Part shown: positions 6,723-15,824 of the stretch, piece after piece
How the letters are laid out: each line of letters begins with the position of its first letter
Position numbering within the stretch: position 1 is the first letter of the stretch
NCBI GenBank assembly: GCA_036504675.1
Contig: DASXUT010000079.1
Location: 1-47,500 of the forward strand
Direction of reading: 5' to 3'
DNA: 47,500 nucleotides
Source of the DNA: Bacillota bacterium
GTDB lineage: Bacteria > Bacillota > Sulfobacillia > JAJYWN01 > JAJZPE01
The notes under the pieces: model-generated
The model's database searches: none
The model's input: the letters and a program-made list of their open reading frames with translations, nothing else
What the model was told of the DNA's origin: nothing
Position numbers and translations under genes: made by a program

Positions 6723-8636
6723 TTGAGCAAAGGCATCAGGAGCCTCCTTTTCTATGCCCTAGTCCTGCTCCTAGCCTTGTGGGTGGCCCAGTACTTCAAC
6801 CAACCGCAGCACCCCAAGACCCCCCTGACATATTCGGATTTCCTCGGTTACGTCAATCAGAACCAGGTCGAAAGCGTCAAGATCGTCGACAAGACGGTCA
6901 CCGGGAAACTGAAGAACGGGACTGAGTTCTCGACCATCGCCCCGGAAGACCCGACCCTTTACCAGACCCTGCAGTCCAAGGGGGTCAAGGTCGAGTTCGG
7001 TCTGCCGCCTCAACCGCCCTGGTGGACCACCCTCCTGACGACCATCCTGCCGGTGGTCTTGGTGGTCGGGGCCTTTCTCTGGATCATGCAACAGAGCCAA
7101 GGCGGGGGCAACCGGGTCATGCAATTCGGCAAGAGCCGGGCCCGCCTGCATACTGAAGATAAACGAAAGATTACCTTCGAAGACGTCGCCGGGGCCGAGG
7201 AAGCCAAGGAAGAGATGGCCGAAATCGTCGACTTCCTCAAGCACCCCAAGCGCTATCTGGAGATGGGGGCCCGCATCCCCAAGGGCGTCCTGCTCTTCGG
7301 GGCCCCGGGCACCGGCAAGACTTACCTGGCCAGGGCCGTGGCCGGTGAAGCCGGCGTGCCCTTCTTCTCCATCAGCGGCTCCGACTTCGTCGAGATGTTC
7401 GTCGGCGTGGGCGCCTCGCGCGTCCGTGACCTCTTCGACCAAGCCAAGAAGAACGCCCCCTGCATCGTCTTTATCGATGAGATCGACGCCGTCGGCCGCC
7501 AGCGTGGCGCTGGTTACGGCGGCGGTCATGATGAGCGCGAGCAGACCTTGAACCAATTGCTCGTCGAGATGGACGGTTTCGGGGTTAACGAGGGGATCAT
7601 CGTCATGGCGGCGACCAACCGCCCCGACGTCCTCGACCCGGCCCTGCAGCGCCCCGGCCGGTTCGACCGGCAGATCACGATTGACAAGCCCGACCTCAAC
7701 GAACGCCTCGCCGTCCTCAAGGTCCACACTCGCGGCAAGCCCCTCGAGCGCGAGGTCGACCTGGAGGTCCTGGCCCGCCGGACGCCCGGGTTCACCCCGG
7801 CCGACCTGGAAAATCTGTGCAATGAGGCCGCCCTTCTGGCGGCCCGCCGCCGCAAGAAGAGGATCGGCATGGACGAGCTCGAAGAGGGCATCAACCGGGT
7901 GATCGCCGGCCCGGAGAAGAAGAGCCGGATCATGAGCGAGAAGGAAAAGCGGATGGTGGCCTTCCACGAGGCCGCCCACGCCCTGGTGGGCAAGCTTCTC
8001 CCCAATGCCGATCCGATCCACAAGGTGTCGATCATCCCGCGAGGCGGGGCCCTGGGTTATGTCCTGCACCTGCCGGTGGAAGACAAGTACCTGATCACCA
8101 AGTCCGAGATCCTCGACCGGATCACGATCGCCCTCGCCGGTCGGGCGGCCGAGGAGATGGTCTTTAGTGAGGCCAGCTCCGGCGCGGAGAACGACCTCGA
8201 AACCTCGACCAAGCTCATTCGCAAGATGATCATGGAGTTCGGGATGTCCGAGGAGCTCGGCCCCCTCACCTTCGGCAACAAGCAGGACCTGGTGTTCCTG
8301 GGCCGAGACATCGCCCGCGACCGTAACTACAGCGAGGAAGTGGCGGCCGAGATCGATAAAGAGGTCCACGACATCGTGACCAGCTGCTATAAGAAGGCCG
8401 TGGGCCTGCTGACCGAGAATCGGGCCAAGATGGAGAAGATCGCCGCGGCCTTGCTCGCGCGGGAGACCCTCGAGGCGAACGACATTGACGCTCTACTGGC
8501 CGGCGAGGAACTCGGCCCCAAGCGGGCCGGCGAGCCGGGAATGCAGGGCGAGGAGCAGCGCCCGGCCCAGGGGGTCGACTCGAGGCCGGTCCCGAAGATC
8601 GGCCTCGTCGCCGATAAACCGCGTCCGGTCTCATAA
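6723..8636 (+). CDS. ftsH: ATP-dependent zinc metalloprotease FtsH
   Basis: This membrane AAA+ protease degrades misfolded membrane and regulatory proteins. It is 637 residues with a TTG start behind GGAAGGAGGG (8-nt spacing). Order: TM1 (about 5-24), extracytoplasmic FtsH-ext domain, TM2 (about 99-120), AAA domain with Walker A GAPGTGKT (about 193-200), Walker [11 protein letters not shown] (about 248-257), second region of homology [19 protein letters not shown], and the zinc site HEAAH (about 414-418) with the third ligand Asp in ENDLE. All catalytic residues are present. The C-terminal tail of about 40 residues is low-complexity. It is followed by a strong terminator. Confidence 0.97.
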   Translation: MSKGIRSLLFYALVLLLALWVAQYFNQPQHPKTPLTYSDFLGYVNQNQVESVKIVDKTVTGKLKNGTEFSTIAPEDPTLYQTLQSKGVKVEFGLPPQPPWWTTLLTTILPVVLVVGAFLWIMQQSQGGGNRVMQFGKSRARLHTEDKRKITFEDVAGAEEAKEEMAEIVDFLKHPKRYLEMGARIPKGVLLFGAPGTGKTYLARAVAGEAGVPFFSISGSDFVEMFVGVGASRVRDLFDQAKKNAPCIVFIDEIDAVGRQRGAGYGGGHDEREQTLNQLLVEMDGFGVNEGIIVMAATNRPDVLDPALQRPGRFDRQITIDKPDLNERLAVLKVHTRGKPLEREVDLEVLARRTPGFTPADLENLCNEAALLAARRRKKRIGMDELEEGINRVIAGPEKKSRIMSEKEKRMVAFHEAAHALVGKLLPNADPIHKVSIIPRGGALGYVLHLPVEDKYLITKSEILDRITIALAGRAAEEMVFSEASSGAENDLETSTKLIRKMIMEFGMSEELGPLTFGNKQDLVFLGRDIARDRNYSEEVAAEIDKEVHDIVTSCYKKAVGLLTENRAKMEKIAAALLARETLEANDIDALLAGEELGPKRAGEPGMQGEEQRPAQGVDSRPVPKIGLVADKPRPVS

Positions 8637-8664
8637 GACCCCGCGGCCCAAGAGCCCGAAAAGG

Positions 8665-8694
8665 AAAGCCGCACCAGCCACTGGTGCGGCTTTT
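8665..8694. terminator. bidirectional terminator between ftsH and the GGDEF gene
   Basis: AAAGCCGCACCAG (8665-8677), loop CCA, CTGGTGCGGCTTT (8681-8693), with a T-run downstream and an A-run upstream. The 13-bp perfect stem can serve ftsH and the convergent minus-strand gene. Confidence 0.92.
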
Positions 8695-8730
8695 GTGTCT
8701 CTCTTGGGGCCAGGCTCGGAGCTGCTCGCC

Positions 8731-9735
8731 TCAAGGGGCCTTTGACTGACCACCGCCGGCCCCGGAGCCGGGGCCCGAAGTGAGCACTTCGCCATAGTGG
8801 CGGACCTGGTTTGCGCCCATCTCCTTGGCCAAGAGCACCGACTTCCAGGCCCGCTCGAAGAGCTCGTCGGCGGTTCGAGCGTCCTGCGGGAAGCAGGCGA
8901 TGCCCAGGCTGATGGTCAACGACCGGACCGTCCGCCCGTCGGCCCAGGCCGGGTGTTCGGCCACCTTCTGCCGGAGCCTCCTGGCCAGGAAATGAGCCCC
9001 GGCCGGATCGGTCTCGGGGATGATCAGGGCGAACTCCTCGCCCCCGCAGCGGGCGACGAAGTCGCATCCACGAACGCTGGAGCGGATCAGATTGGCCAAG
9101 TCGGCCAGGGTCCGGTCGCCGGACTCCCGACCATGTTCCTGATTGACCGCCGAAAAACGGTCGAGATCGGCCAGGACGAGACTGAGCTGGTGACCGTACC
9201 GGGCGGCCCGGGCGACTTCCTCGGCCAGCCGGTAGCGGAAGAACCTCCGATTATAGAGCCCGGTCAGCGGATCGGTCGCCGAATCGGCCAGCGCCGCATT
9301 GAGCTCCCCCTCGAGGTGGCGATGGAGGCCGGCGGCCACTTCCCGCTGCTGCCGCAAGGGACCAAGGAGCTCGTTGAACCCAGCCACCAGGCTGCCGAAT
9401 TCATCACGGGTCTCCAACTTGAGCGGCTCGGGCAGGTCCCCCCGGGCGGTCCGCCGGAAGGCCTTCAAGAGGCGGTCGGCCGGGGCCTTGATCCGGCGGT
9501 CGACGATGATCGTCGTCCCGGCCACCAGGGCCGCCAGGCCGACCAAGCCCAGAAGGATCAGACGCGTCCCGAGCCCGGCCGTGGCCGCCAGCCGGTCGGC
9601 TTCGGGCAGAGCCCCCAGGGTGTCACCGAGCCCGATCAGGAAGAGGCCGATGAGCCCTCCAATGACGGCGATGAAGATGGCCGTCAGGGGGATGACGAAA
9701 CGCGACCGCCAGGACAAACCCTTGACAGGAGCCAC
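8731..9735 (-). CDS. membrane diguanylate cyclase (HAMP-GGDEF)
   Basis: It likely makes cyclic di-GMP from two GTP. The protein is 334 residues from a GTG start. Two membrane segments (about 12-36 and 58-78) flank a very short outer loop, so there is no real extracellular sensor. A HAMP-like linker (about 79-135) and a coiled coil follow, then the GGDEF domain from DPLTGLYNRRFF (about 160). The active site reads CGGEEFALI (about residue 230), and an inhibitory I-site RGCD lies exactly five residues before it, so product feedback is expected. The metal-binding LADLDRF is intact, but the usual ND after it reads NQ. The C-terminus is a Gly/Ser tail. Confidence 0.92.
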   Translation of the reverse strand: MAPVKGLSWRSRFVIPLTAIFIAVIGGLIGLFLIGLGDTLGALPEADRLAATAGLGTRLILLGLVGLAALVAGTTIIVDRRIKAPADRLLKAFRRTARGDLPEPLKLETRDEFGSLVAGFNELLGPLRQQREVAAGLHRHLEGELNAALADSATDPLTGLYNRRFFRYRLAEEVARAARYGHQLSLVLADLDRFSAVNQEHGRESGDRTLADLANLIRSSVRGCDFVARCGGEEFALIIPETDPAGAHFLARRLRQKVAEHPAWADGRTVRSLTISLGIACFPQDARTADELFERAWKSVLLAKEMGANQVRHYGEVLTSGPGSGAGGGQSKAP

Positions 9736-9898
9736 CCGGATGCACCACCCCGCTTGAACCGACGGTCAAGAGGACCGTCCTGTAAGGATTTGGTTCAACG
9801 CGGAGTTGGAAAATCCTTCTGGTGGGGCGGTATGCCGATTTAAACCGGGTTTCGTTACCTAGGTGACGGTGACTCGATGGCCCTGGAACATCGTTGGT

Positions 9899-10840
9899 TC
9901 AAGCACTGGAGCCACTTGGCCCGCCCTTGCGTTCGGGGATCATGAGTGAGGCCGCGATGGAGATCGCCAAGACCAGCAAGATCACGCCAAGCGACAGATC
10001 GGTGCGGATGTCGACGAAACCGGTGGTCAGCATCTTCAGGCCGACGAAAGCGAGGATGAAGCCGAGCCCGATCTTGAGGTAACGGAAGTGGTCGATCACC
10101 CCGGCCAGGAGGAAGTAGAACGCCCGAAGACCGAGGATGGCGAAGACGTTGGAGCTATATACCAGGAAGGGGTCGCGAGTCACGCCGAAGATGGCCGGGA
10201 TGGAATCCACGGCAAAGACGACGTCGCTGGTTTCCACGATGATCAGGACCAGGAGGAGCGGAGTGAACATCAGCTTCCCGTCGACCCGGGTCAGGAAGCG
10301 GTGTCCGGCAAGCTTCGGTGAGAAGGGCAGGAACTTCTGAACCAGCCTGGCTATGGGGTTGCCCTCGATGTCCATGGTCTCATTACCTTTTTGGAGGGCG
10401 ATCTTGTAGCCCGAATAGAGCAGGAAGGCGCCGAAGACATAGATGGTCCAGTGGAAAGCGTTGATCAAGCTGATCCCGGCGACGATCATCACCGCCCGCA
10501 GGACCAGGGCCCCCAAGATCCCCCAAAAGAGCACTCGGTGCTGATACCTGGAGGGGATGGCGAAATAAGAGAAGATGAGGACAAAGACGAAGATATTGTC
10601 AAAACTCAGCGAGCGTTCGATGATGTAGCCCGCCAGGAATTGCAGGGCCGCCTCTCGGCCGGCCCAGAAGTACAGGACCACGTTGAAGAGAAGGGCGACG
10701 ATGATCCAGACGATGCTCCAGATGGTCGCCTCTTTGATCGAGATCGCGTGGACCTTCCGGTTGAAGACACCGAGGTCCAGCGCGAGGAGGGCCAGAATCA
10801 GCGCCGTGAATCCGGTCCAAACCCAGATACCAGCCTGCAT
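9899..10840 (-). CDS. terC: TerC/Alx-family membrane protein, probable manganese exporter
   Basis: An integral membrane protein of 313 residues with about seven hydrophobic segments. It shows the TerC family signatures: the N-terminal LALDLGVFNRK block, ERSLSFDNIFVFVLIFSYF (about residue 75), and the later ETSDVVFAVDSIPAIFGVTRDPF block with conserved acidic residues inside membrane helices. Members such as Alx and the B. subtilis YceF/YkoY proteins export Mn2+ or help load secreted enzymes with it. A yybP-ykoY riboswitch with its own sigma-A promoter lies just upstream on the same strand, which strongly supports a manganese role. The ribosome site before the ATG is weak (GGGGGTG). Confidence 0.93.
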   Translation of the reverse strand: MQAGIWVWTGFTALILALLALDLGVFNRKVHAISIKEATIWSIVWIIVALLFNVVLYFWAGREAALQFLAGYIIERSLSFDNIFVFVLIFSYFAIPSRYQHRVLFWGILGALVLRAVMIVAGISLINAFHWTIYVFGAFLLYSGYKIALQKGNETMDIEGNPIARLVQKFLPFSPKLAGHRFLTRVDGKLMFTPLLLVLIIVETSDVVFAVDSIPAIFGVTRDPFLVYSSNVFAILGLRAFYFLLAGVIDHFRYLKIGLGFILAFVGLKMLTTGFVDIRTDLSLGVILLVLAISIAASLMIPERKGGPSGSSA

Positions 10841-10883
10841 AGGTTAACAGCACCCCCGGAACTAGGATGTCCGCATATGAAAT

Positions 10884-10933
10884 GGGACACAGCAAAACCT
10901 GGTTCGCTCTGAACCAAGGTCTCGCCGTGTCCC
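10884..10933 (-). promoter_or_regulatory. long hairpin in the terC leader, probable expression platform
   Basis: Between the aptamer and the terC start the RNA can form a stem of more than 20 bp. GGGACACGGC pairs with GCTGTGTCCC, and the pairing continues inward through GAGACC/GGTTTT and TGGTTC/GAACCA, closed by a loop of about 5 nt. A U-run (CTTCTTTTTT on the minus strand) separates it from the aptamer. Its proximity to the start codon suggests control of translation or of RNA stability. Confidence 0.5.
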
Positions 10934-10952
10934 CAAAAAAGAAGGTGACAAA

Positions 10953-11036
10953 CGCAACCGGGGGAAGCCCTAGCCAGGCTAACCCGTATTGACCGATCGC
11001 GCTACCTGATCCCTCAGGCTGGCTACTCCCCTTGCG
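10953..11036 (-). promoter_or_regulatory. yybP-ykoY (Mn2+) riboswitch aptamer
   Basis: Read on the minus strand, the region contains the family signature AAGGGGAGTAGCC. The closing helix P1 can form between CGCAA (11036-11032) and TTGCG (10957-10953), and a second helix between TAGCCAG and CTGGCTA (about 10977-10971). This family senses Mn2+ and very often precedes terC-family genes, as it does here. Confidence 0.85.
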
Positions 11037-11055
11037 AGGTATTCATCTACGTAAG

Positions 11056-11084
11056 ACAATACGCGCCCACAGCGAGGATGTCAA
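11056..11084 (-). promoter_or_regulatory. sigma-A promoter of the riboswitch-terC transcript
   Basis: On the minus strand TTGACA (11084-11079), 17 nt, TATTGT (11061-11056). Transcription would begin about 10-15 nt before the aptamer. Confidence 0.85.
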
Positions 11085-11283
11085 GGGTCTTTTGGGGTTG
11101 TGAACCCCTCCGTTTGCTTGGGTTTTTCGCCGAATCCCCGACCTTCACCCTTCGGCAAGACGGTACCGCCGAAATCCGCACCGGCGCGACTGCTTGGAAG
11201 GGGATGGGCGGCCCGGTGGCTAATCTGTTGTATTGCCTTTCGGCCGGGAACCCTAACCGTACGAGCCGCCCCGGAGGTGTCTC

Positions 11284-12717
11284 TTGAAGGAACTGTTCGT
11301 CCGAGCCCGTCTTCGCTTGGTCTCCAAAAGGCTCGTCCCCCAGGACGTGCAGGCCGTCCTCAGGCGTCTCTGGCTCCACCGGCACCAGGCCTTCATCGTC
11401 GGCGGCTGCGTCCGCGATATGGTCCTCGGGAAGAGGCCACAGGATTGGGACGTGACCACCGACGCCCTACCCGACGAGGTCGCGCGGTTCTTCGAGCGCA
11501 CCGTGCCGAGCGGGGTCAAGCACGGCACGGTGACCGTCCTGACCCCCGGGCCGGCTATCGAGGTCACCACCTACCGCGTGGACGCGGGGTACAGCGACTT
11601 CCGCCATCCCGACCAGGTCGTCTTCACCAGGAGCCTATGCGAAGACCTGGCCCGCCGGGACTTGACCATCAACGCCATGGCCCTCGGACCCCACGGCGAC
11701 CTGGTCGACCCCTTCAACGGGCTGCGAGACCTCGAACGCAAGGTCGTCCGGGCCGTGGGCGACCCGGCTCAGCGTTTCCGAGAAGACGCCCTGCGGATGA
11801 TGCGGGCCGTCCGGTTCTCGGCTCAGCTGGGGATGACCATCGACGGGCCGACCCTCGCCGCGGTCAAAGATCAGGCCGAATTGCTGAAGCATGTCTCGGC
11901 CGAGCGCATCCGCGATGAGTTCTCCAAGATCCTGCTGTCGCCGTCTCCTTCCGTGGCCCTGGAGATCCTGCGCCAGACCGGTCTTCTGGCCCTGTTCCTG
12001 CCCGAGCTTATCGAAGGAGTGGGCTTCGAGCAGAACGTCCATCACGCCTTCACCGTCTGGGAGCATACCCTGATTGCCGTCGACGCCATCCCGCCCGAGC
12101 TCCACCTGCGCCTGACGGCGCTCCTCCATGACGTGGCCAAACCGCGGACCCTCACCATCATCGACGGCGAGCGGCACTTCTACGACCACGAGAACCTGGG
12201 GGCGGCGATGGCCCGGGCGATCCTCCGGCGGCTCAGGTACGACAACGAGACGGTGGCCAAAGTCACCCATCTCATCCGCAACCACATGGCCCTACACCTG
12301 AGCCCGCAGATGAAGGACTCGGCGGTGCGGCGGCTGGTCGCCCGGGTCGGCCTGGACAACATCCGCGACCTTCTGGAACTCCGCCGGGCCGATCGGATCG
12401 GTTCAGGGAAGAAACCGGGGCCGGTCTCCCACGGGACCCTCAGGCTTCTGGCCCGGATCGAGCAGGTCCTCAAGGAAGACACGGCCTTCGGCCTCAAGGA
12501 CCTGGCCATCGACGGGCACGACGTGATGCAGATCGGCGGCCTGCGACCGGGTCCGCGGGTCGGGCGGATCCTGAAGCGCCTCTTCGAGGAGGTCCTTGAA
12601 GACCCGCAGATGAACACGAGAGCAACCCTCGAGGCCAGGGTCAAGGAAATGGTCAGATCGGGGGAACCAATCCCTACCGACGAGGACGAGTCCCCCTCGG
12701 ACGATGAATCAACCTAA
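11284..12717 (+). CDS. cca: CCA-adding tRNA nucleotidyltransferase / poly(A) polymerase family
   Basis: This class II nucleotidyltransferase builds or repairs the 3' CCA end of tRNAs using CTP and ATP. It is 477 residues from TTG 11284, with GGAGGT 5 nt upstream. The catalytic head has GGCVRDMVLG (about 40-49) and the metal-binding DWD (about 55-57). The template region RRDLTINAMAL follows, then the neck domain with VRFSAQL and ERIRDEFSKIL. A C-terminal HD phosphohydrolase domain is present (HTLIAVD, then LLHDVAKP at about 280-287, then HLIRNHM). Three of the four tRNAs in this window lack an encoded CCA, so this activity should be essential. A CCA versus poly(A) role cannot be separated by eye. 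Confidence 0.88.
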   Translation: MKELFVRARLRLVSKRLVPQDVQAVLRRLWLHRHQAFIVGGCVRDMVLGKRPQDWDVTTDALPDEVARFFERTVPSGVKHGTVTVLTPGPAIEVTTYRVDAGYSDFRHPDQVVFTRSLCEDLARRDLTINAMALGPHGDLVDPFNGLRDLERKVVRAVGDPAQRFREDALRMMRAVRFSAQLGMTIDGPTLAAVKDQAELLKHVSAERIRDEFSKILLSPSPSVALEILRQTGLLALFLPELIEGVGFEQNVHHAFTVWEHTLIAVDAIPPELHLRLTALLHDVAKPRTLTIIDGERHFYDHENLGAAMARAILRRLRYDNETVAKVTHLIRNHMALHLSPQMKDSAVRRLVARVGLDNIRDLLELRRADRIGSGKKPGPVSHGTLRLLARIEQVLKEDTAFGLKDLAIDGHDVMQIGGLRPGPRVGRILKRLFEEVLEDPQMNTRATLEARVKEMVRSGEPIPTDEDESPSDDEST

Positions 12718-12727
12718 GGTATCCTGG

Positions 12728-12749
12728 GGCCACCTGCGAGGGTGGCCTT
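12728..12749 (+). terminator. weak hairpin after cca
   Basis: GGCCACC (12728-12734), 6-nt loop, GGTGGCC (12741-12747), followed by only two T. It could pause transcription or reduce read-through to the aldolase-like gene. Confidence 0.3.
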
Positions 12750-12791
12750 GACGTCCGGGTGAGGGGCGGGTTATCCAAGGAGGCGACGCCC

Positions 12792-14054
12792 ATGCTGTCA
12801 GGTCGAGAACTGGCCCGTGTCTTCGAACATTTTTCGCCCTTCGAGATTGATGGAAGCCTCAAGCCGCAAGGAGAGCGGGTGACCATCCTGGCCGCCAACG
12901 CGAACCTCCCCCTGGAGATCCAGGCGAGGGCTTTCGCCATGGCTGCCGCCGAAGGGGATAGCTCTCCGCTCATCGTCCAGTTGAGCCATAACGCCCTGAG
13001 CCTGATCGGCGGCGACCCGGAAGCCTTCCCGGCCCCCCCCGGGGTCCAACGCGACGACCGGGTCCGCCCGGTCATCGACGGGGCCGTCCTCGGGAACTGG
13101 CTGATCGAGGAGTTCGCCGCCCACTACGGGGCCGAGTGGGTGGCCGTCTCCCTGGACCACTTCAAGCTGCCGGCCTACGTGCCACCCGGGCAGGTCGCCG
13201 ACCCGGGGTCCGGCTTGGCCTTCGGCGAAGAACTGGCCGCGCTCGACGTCGAGCTGGCCGAGAGGCGGGTCGTTCATGCCCTCGCCGCGGTCGAGCCGGT
13301 CCACCTCGGGGAAGTCGACCGGACCGAGGAGACTCTGCGGTCCTACGTGACCTACCTTTGCAGCGCCCGCTATCGCCAGTTCAAGCAGGACTTCATGGCC
13401 GTCATCGGGACCATCTCCCCGGCTTGGGCGATGATCGACACCGAGAAGCTACCGCCGGTCCTCGACTTCGCCGTCACCCGGGACGTCATTGACGGTGTCC
13501 GGGACGAGCTCGGTAACGACGACGTGGTCATCGAGGCCGAGTATGGAGCGACGGGCACCCGGGGCCAGGCCATCCAGTACACGCCGACCCGCGGTGCCGA
13601 CTTGGAGAGTCTGGCCCGGCAGGTGGCGGCGTTCATCGCCTACACCGGGGCCGAGGCGATCGCCTACCCCATCGGGATGGAGCACGCCGCCAGGAGCGGC
13701 GAGGCTCACGAGCCCGACGTCGAACGGCTTTCCGCCGTCCAACGGGAGATCCTGACCTGGACCGGACGTTACGTGCCCTTCGTCCAGCACGGGGGGACCG
13801 GGGCGGCCACCGTCGTCCGCGGCTTGGTCGGCAAGGACAACGTCAACACCCATTTCTTGGTCGCCGGGGCCAATGCCCTCGCCGATTGGGTCCTCCGATA
13901 CCAGACCGACATTCGGGCCGGCGATAAGAAGGCCGCCGGGACCGGCTTTTTCACCCGGATGACGGCGGCGGTCTTCGAGGCGACGGTGGACAAACTGAAG
14001 GAGTGCGGCAGCTACCAGACCGGACCAGAGATCGAAGAACTCCTCGACGACTAG
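12792..14054 (+). CDS. zinc-dependent class II aldolase-like protein
   Basis: A 420-residue protein whose start ATG 12792 lies 8 nt after AAGGAGG (12777-12783). It has the class II fructose-bisphosphate aldolase layout, with all three zinc-binding His in recognisable blocks: SLDH (about residue 120), YPIGMEH (about 293) and QHGGTG (about 332). The N-terminal ILAANANLPLEIQARAFAMA block resembles the start of the TIM barrel (AFNVNN-E). It is about 130 residues longer than typical FbaA, with extra segments between the first and second ligands. It is probably a ketose-phosphate lyase, but the substrate is uncertain. Its TGA is followed 12 nt later by a degraded M20 peptidase gene. Confidence 0.7.
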   Translation: MLSGRELARVFEHFSPFEIDGSLKPQGERVTILAANANLPLEIQARAFAMAAAEGDSSPLIVQLSHNALSLIGGDPEAFPAPPGVQRDDRVRPVIDGAVLGNWLIEEFAAHYGAEWVAVSLDHFKLPAYVPPGQVADPGSGLAFGEELAALDVELAERRVVHALAAVEPVHLGEVDRTEETLRSYVTYLCSARYRQFKQDFMAVIGTISPAWAMIDTEKLPPVLDFAVTRDVIDGVRDELGNDDVVIEAEYGATGTRGQAIQYTPTRGADLESLARQVAAFIAYTGAEAIAYPIGMEHAARSGEAHEPDVERLSAVQREILTWTGRYVPFVQHGGTGAATVVRGLVGKDNVNTHFLVAGANALADWVLRYQTDIRAGDKKAAGTGFFTRMTAAVFEATVDKLKECGSYQTGPEIEELLDD

Positions 14055-14066
14055 GGGGGACCAAGC

Positions 14067-14614
14067 TTGGACGACGCCCGTCTGCCGGCGCTCAAAGCGG
14101 CCGCGACCAAAGCAGTCGAGGCGATGGCGGCTGGGGCGAGTTCTACGTCCGGGCGGCCACCCGAGACTACCTCGATCAAGTCGTCGCCCGGGTCAAGGAC
14201 TGCGCCGCCGGAGGGGCCCTGGCCGCCGGGGCCAAGCTCGAGGTGGAGGAGGGAGTCGGTTACGATGACCTGCGGCCCAACCGGCCATTGATGCGGGCCG
14301 GCCTGGATAACCTGCGACAACTCGGGGTCGAGCCGGAGGACACGTTCGGCCAACGGCTGAGCGCCTCGACGGACGTCGGTAACGTCAGCCACGCCTGCCC
14401 CACCGCGGCTCCAGGCATTTTCATCGCCCCAAGCTCCGTCCCCGGTCACAGCCGGGAGTTCGCGGCGGCCGCCGCCTCTGAGGCCGGGCACCGCGGGCTC
14501 CTCTTGGCCGCTAAGATGTTGGCCATGACGGCGCTCGACGTGATCATGCGGCCGAGCCTGGCCTGGGAAATGGAAGCGGACTTCGCGGCGGAAGGGCCCC
14601 CGGGGACACTCTAG
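14067..14614 (+). pseudogene. M20-family amidohydrolase, internally deleted and out of frame
   Basis: A GGGGGGA ribosome site and TTG 14067 start a normal-looking N-terminus (MDDARLPALKAAATKAVEAM, in frame to about 14135). The sequence then jumps into the C-terminal third of an M20 peptidase in another frame (EFYVRAATRDYLDQV onward, about 14143-14614). That part aligns with the intact M20 enzyme at 33178-34500: METYVRGKTMEAILEAGAK matches FYVRAATRDYLDQVVARVK, and STDMGDVSH matches STDVGNVSH. The middle, about 230 codons with the metal ligands and part of the lid domain, is missing. The deletion changed the frame, so no active enzyme can be made. Confidence 0.8.
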
Positions 14615-14635
14615 ACCACAGTCAGGAGCGAAGCA

Positions 14636-15772
14636 ATGGGAACTGAGATCTTTGAAGGACGGCGCCGGCGCCTGGCCGGCATGGCCGACCGGTCGGGGCT
14701 GGACGGAGTCGTCGTCGTCCCCGGGGCCAACCTGTACTACCTGACCGGGCTGACGATGAAGAGCAGCGAACGGACGGCGATGGCGTTCATCCCTGTCGGG
14801 AGGCCGCTGGTGGTGGTCACCCCTCTCCTCGAGGAGGAGAAGGTACGCCGCGAGACCGGGGCCGGCGAAGTCTACGCCTATGCCGACGAGGATGGTCCGG
14901 CCGGGGCGGTCCGCTCGGCCCTGGCTTCGGCCTTCCCGGCCGCCAGGGCGGGGCGAGTGTGTCGGCTCGGCCTGGAGCATCGGACCATGCGACTCTTCGA
15001 GTTCCGACTGCTGCAAGAGGCCATCCCCGGTTTGGAAGCCGAGGACGCCGGAAGGCTCACGACTCAACTGCGGGTCCGTAAGGACCCCGGCGAGATCGAG
15101 TTGATCGAGAAGGCCGTGGCCGTCGTCGAAGAGGCCACTCGGGCTGGGGCCGAAGCCGCTCGGGCCGGGGTCACCGAGGCGGCCGTCGCCCGGGCCATCG
15201 AGGCGGCCATCCGCCGGGACGAGACGGCCACCGGAGGATGCATGGTCGCCTCCGGCCCGCGAAGCGCCATGCCCCACGCGCTGACCGGTGACCGGGTCAT
15301 CGGCGAGGGCGAGACCGTCTGGGCTGACATCGTCGTGGAACGCCAGGGGTATCTGGCCGACATCACCCGGACCCACGTCGTCGGCACCCTCGATGGTGAA
15401 CTCGACCGGGCTTACGAAGTGGTCCTCGCCGCCCAGCAACTGGCCAGGGAAGGGATCCGACCGGGGATGACCGGCGCCGACGTCGACGCCCTGGCGCGGG
15501 ACTACATCGCCCAAAGTGGCTTTGGGGAATACTTCACTCATCGGACGGGACACGGGCTGGGTCTCGAGGTCCACGAAGAACCCTACATCGTCCGCGGCAA
15601 CCGCGAGCCTCTCAAACCGGGCATGGTCTTCACCGTCGAGCCCGGAATCTACCTGCCGGGCAAGGGCGGGGTCAGGGTCGAGGACGACCTCCTCCTCACC
15701 GAGGAAGGCGGGCGCAGCCTGACCACTTATCCACGCGACCTGCGGCCGAGCCGTCGGCCACCGCGGTCATGA
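14636..15772 (+). CDS. M24-family metallopeptidase (Xaa-Pro dipeptidase-like)
   Basis: A 378-residue cytoplasmic enzyme expected to remove N-terminal residues next to proline or to cleave Xaa-Pro dipeptides. An N-terminal creatinase-like domain (about 1-125, with the NLYYLTGL block) precedes the pita-bread domain. The five metal ligands are visible: Asp in WADIV (about 230), Asp in ADITRTH (about 241), His in GHGLGLEVHE (about 305), Glu in TVEPGIY (about 334) and Glu in RVEDD (about 348). ATG 14636 follows AGGAGC by 6 nt. It is placed between the M20 pseudogene and the M16 pair, apparently in one peptidase cluster. Confidence 0.9.
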   Translation: MGTEIFEGRRRRLAGMADRSGLDGVVVVPGANLYYLTGLTMKSSERTAMAFIPVGRPLVVVTPLLEEEKVRRETGAGEVYAYADEDGPAGAVRSALASAFPAARAGRVCRLGLEHRTMRLFEFRLLQEAIPGLEAEDAGRLTTQLRVRKDPGEIELIEKAVAVVEEATRAGAEAARAGVTEAAVARAIEAAIRRDETATGGCMVASGPRSAMPHALTGDRVIGEGETVWADIVVERQGYLADITRTHVVGTLDGELDRAYEVVLAAQQLAREGIRPGMTGADVDALARDYIAQSGFGEYFTHRTGHGLGLEVHEEPYIVRGNREPLKPGMVFTVEPGIYLPGKGGVRVEDDLLLTEEGGRSLTTYPRDLRPSRRPPRS

Positions 15773-15824
15773 CGCGATCGCCCGGTTTGGCGGACTTGTG
15801 CCCGTCCGGATGGGAGGCCGAGAC

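Noticed and set aside
6771-8369. Long open frame antisense to ftsH (over 500 codons)
   Set aside because: ftsH is unmistakable on the plus strand. The antisense frame has Asp/Gly/Leu-rich mirror composition typical of high-GC codon bias.
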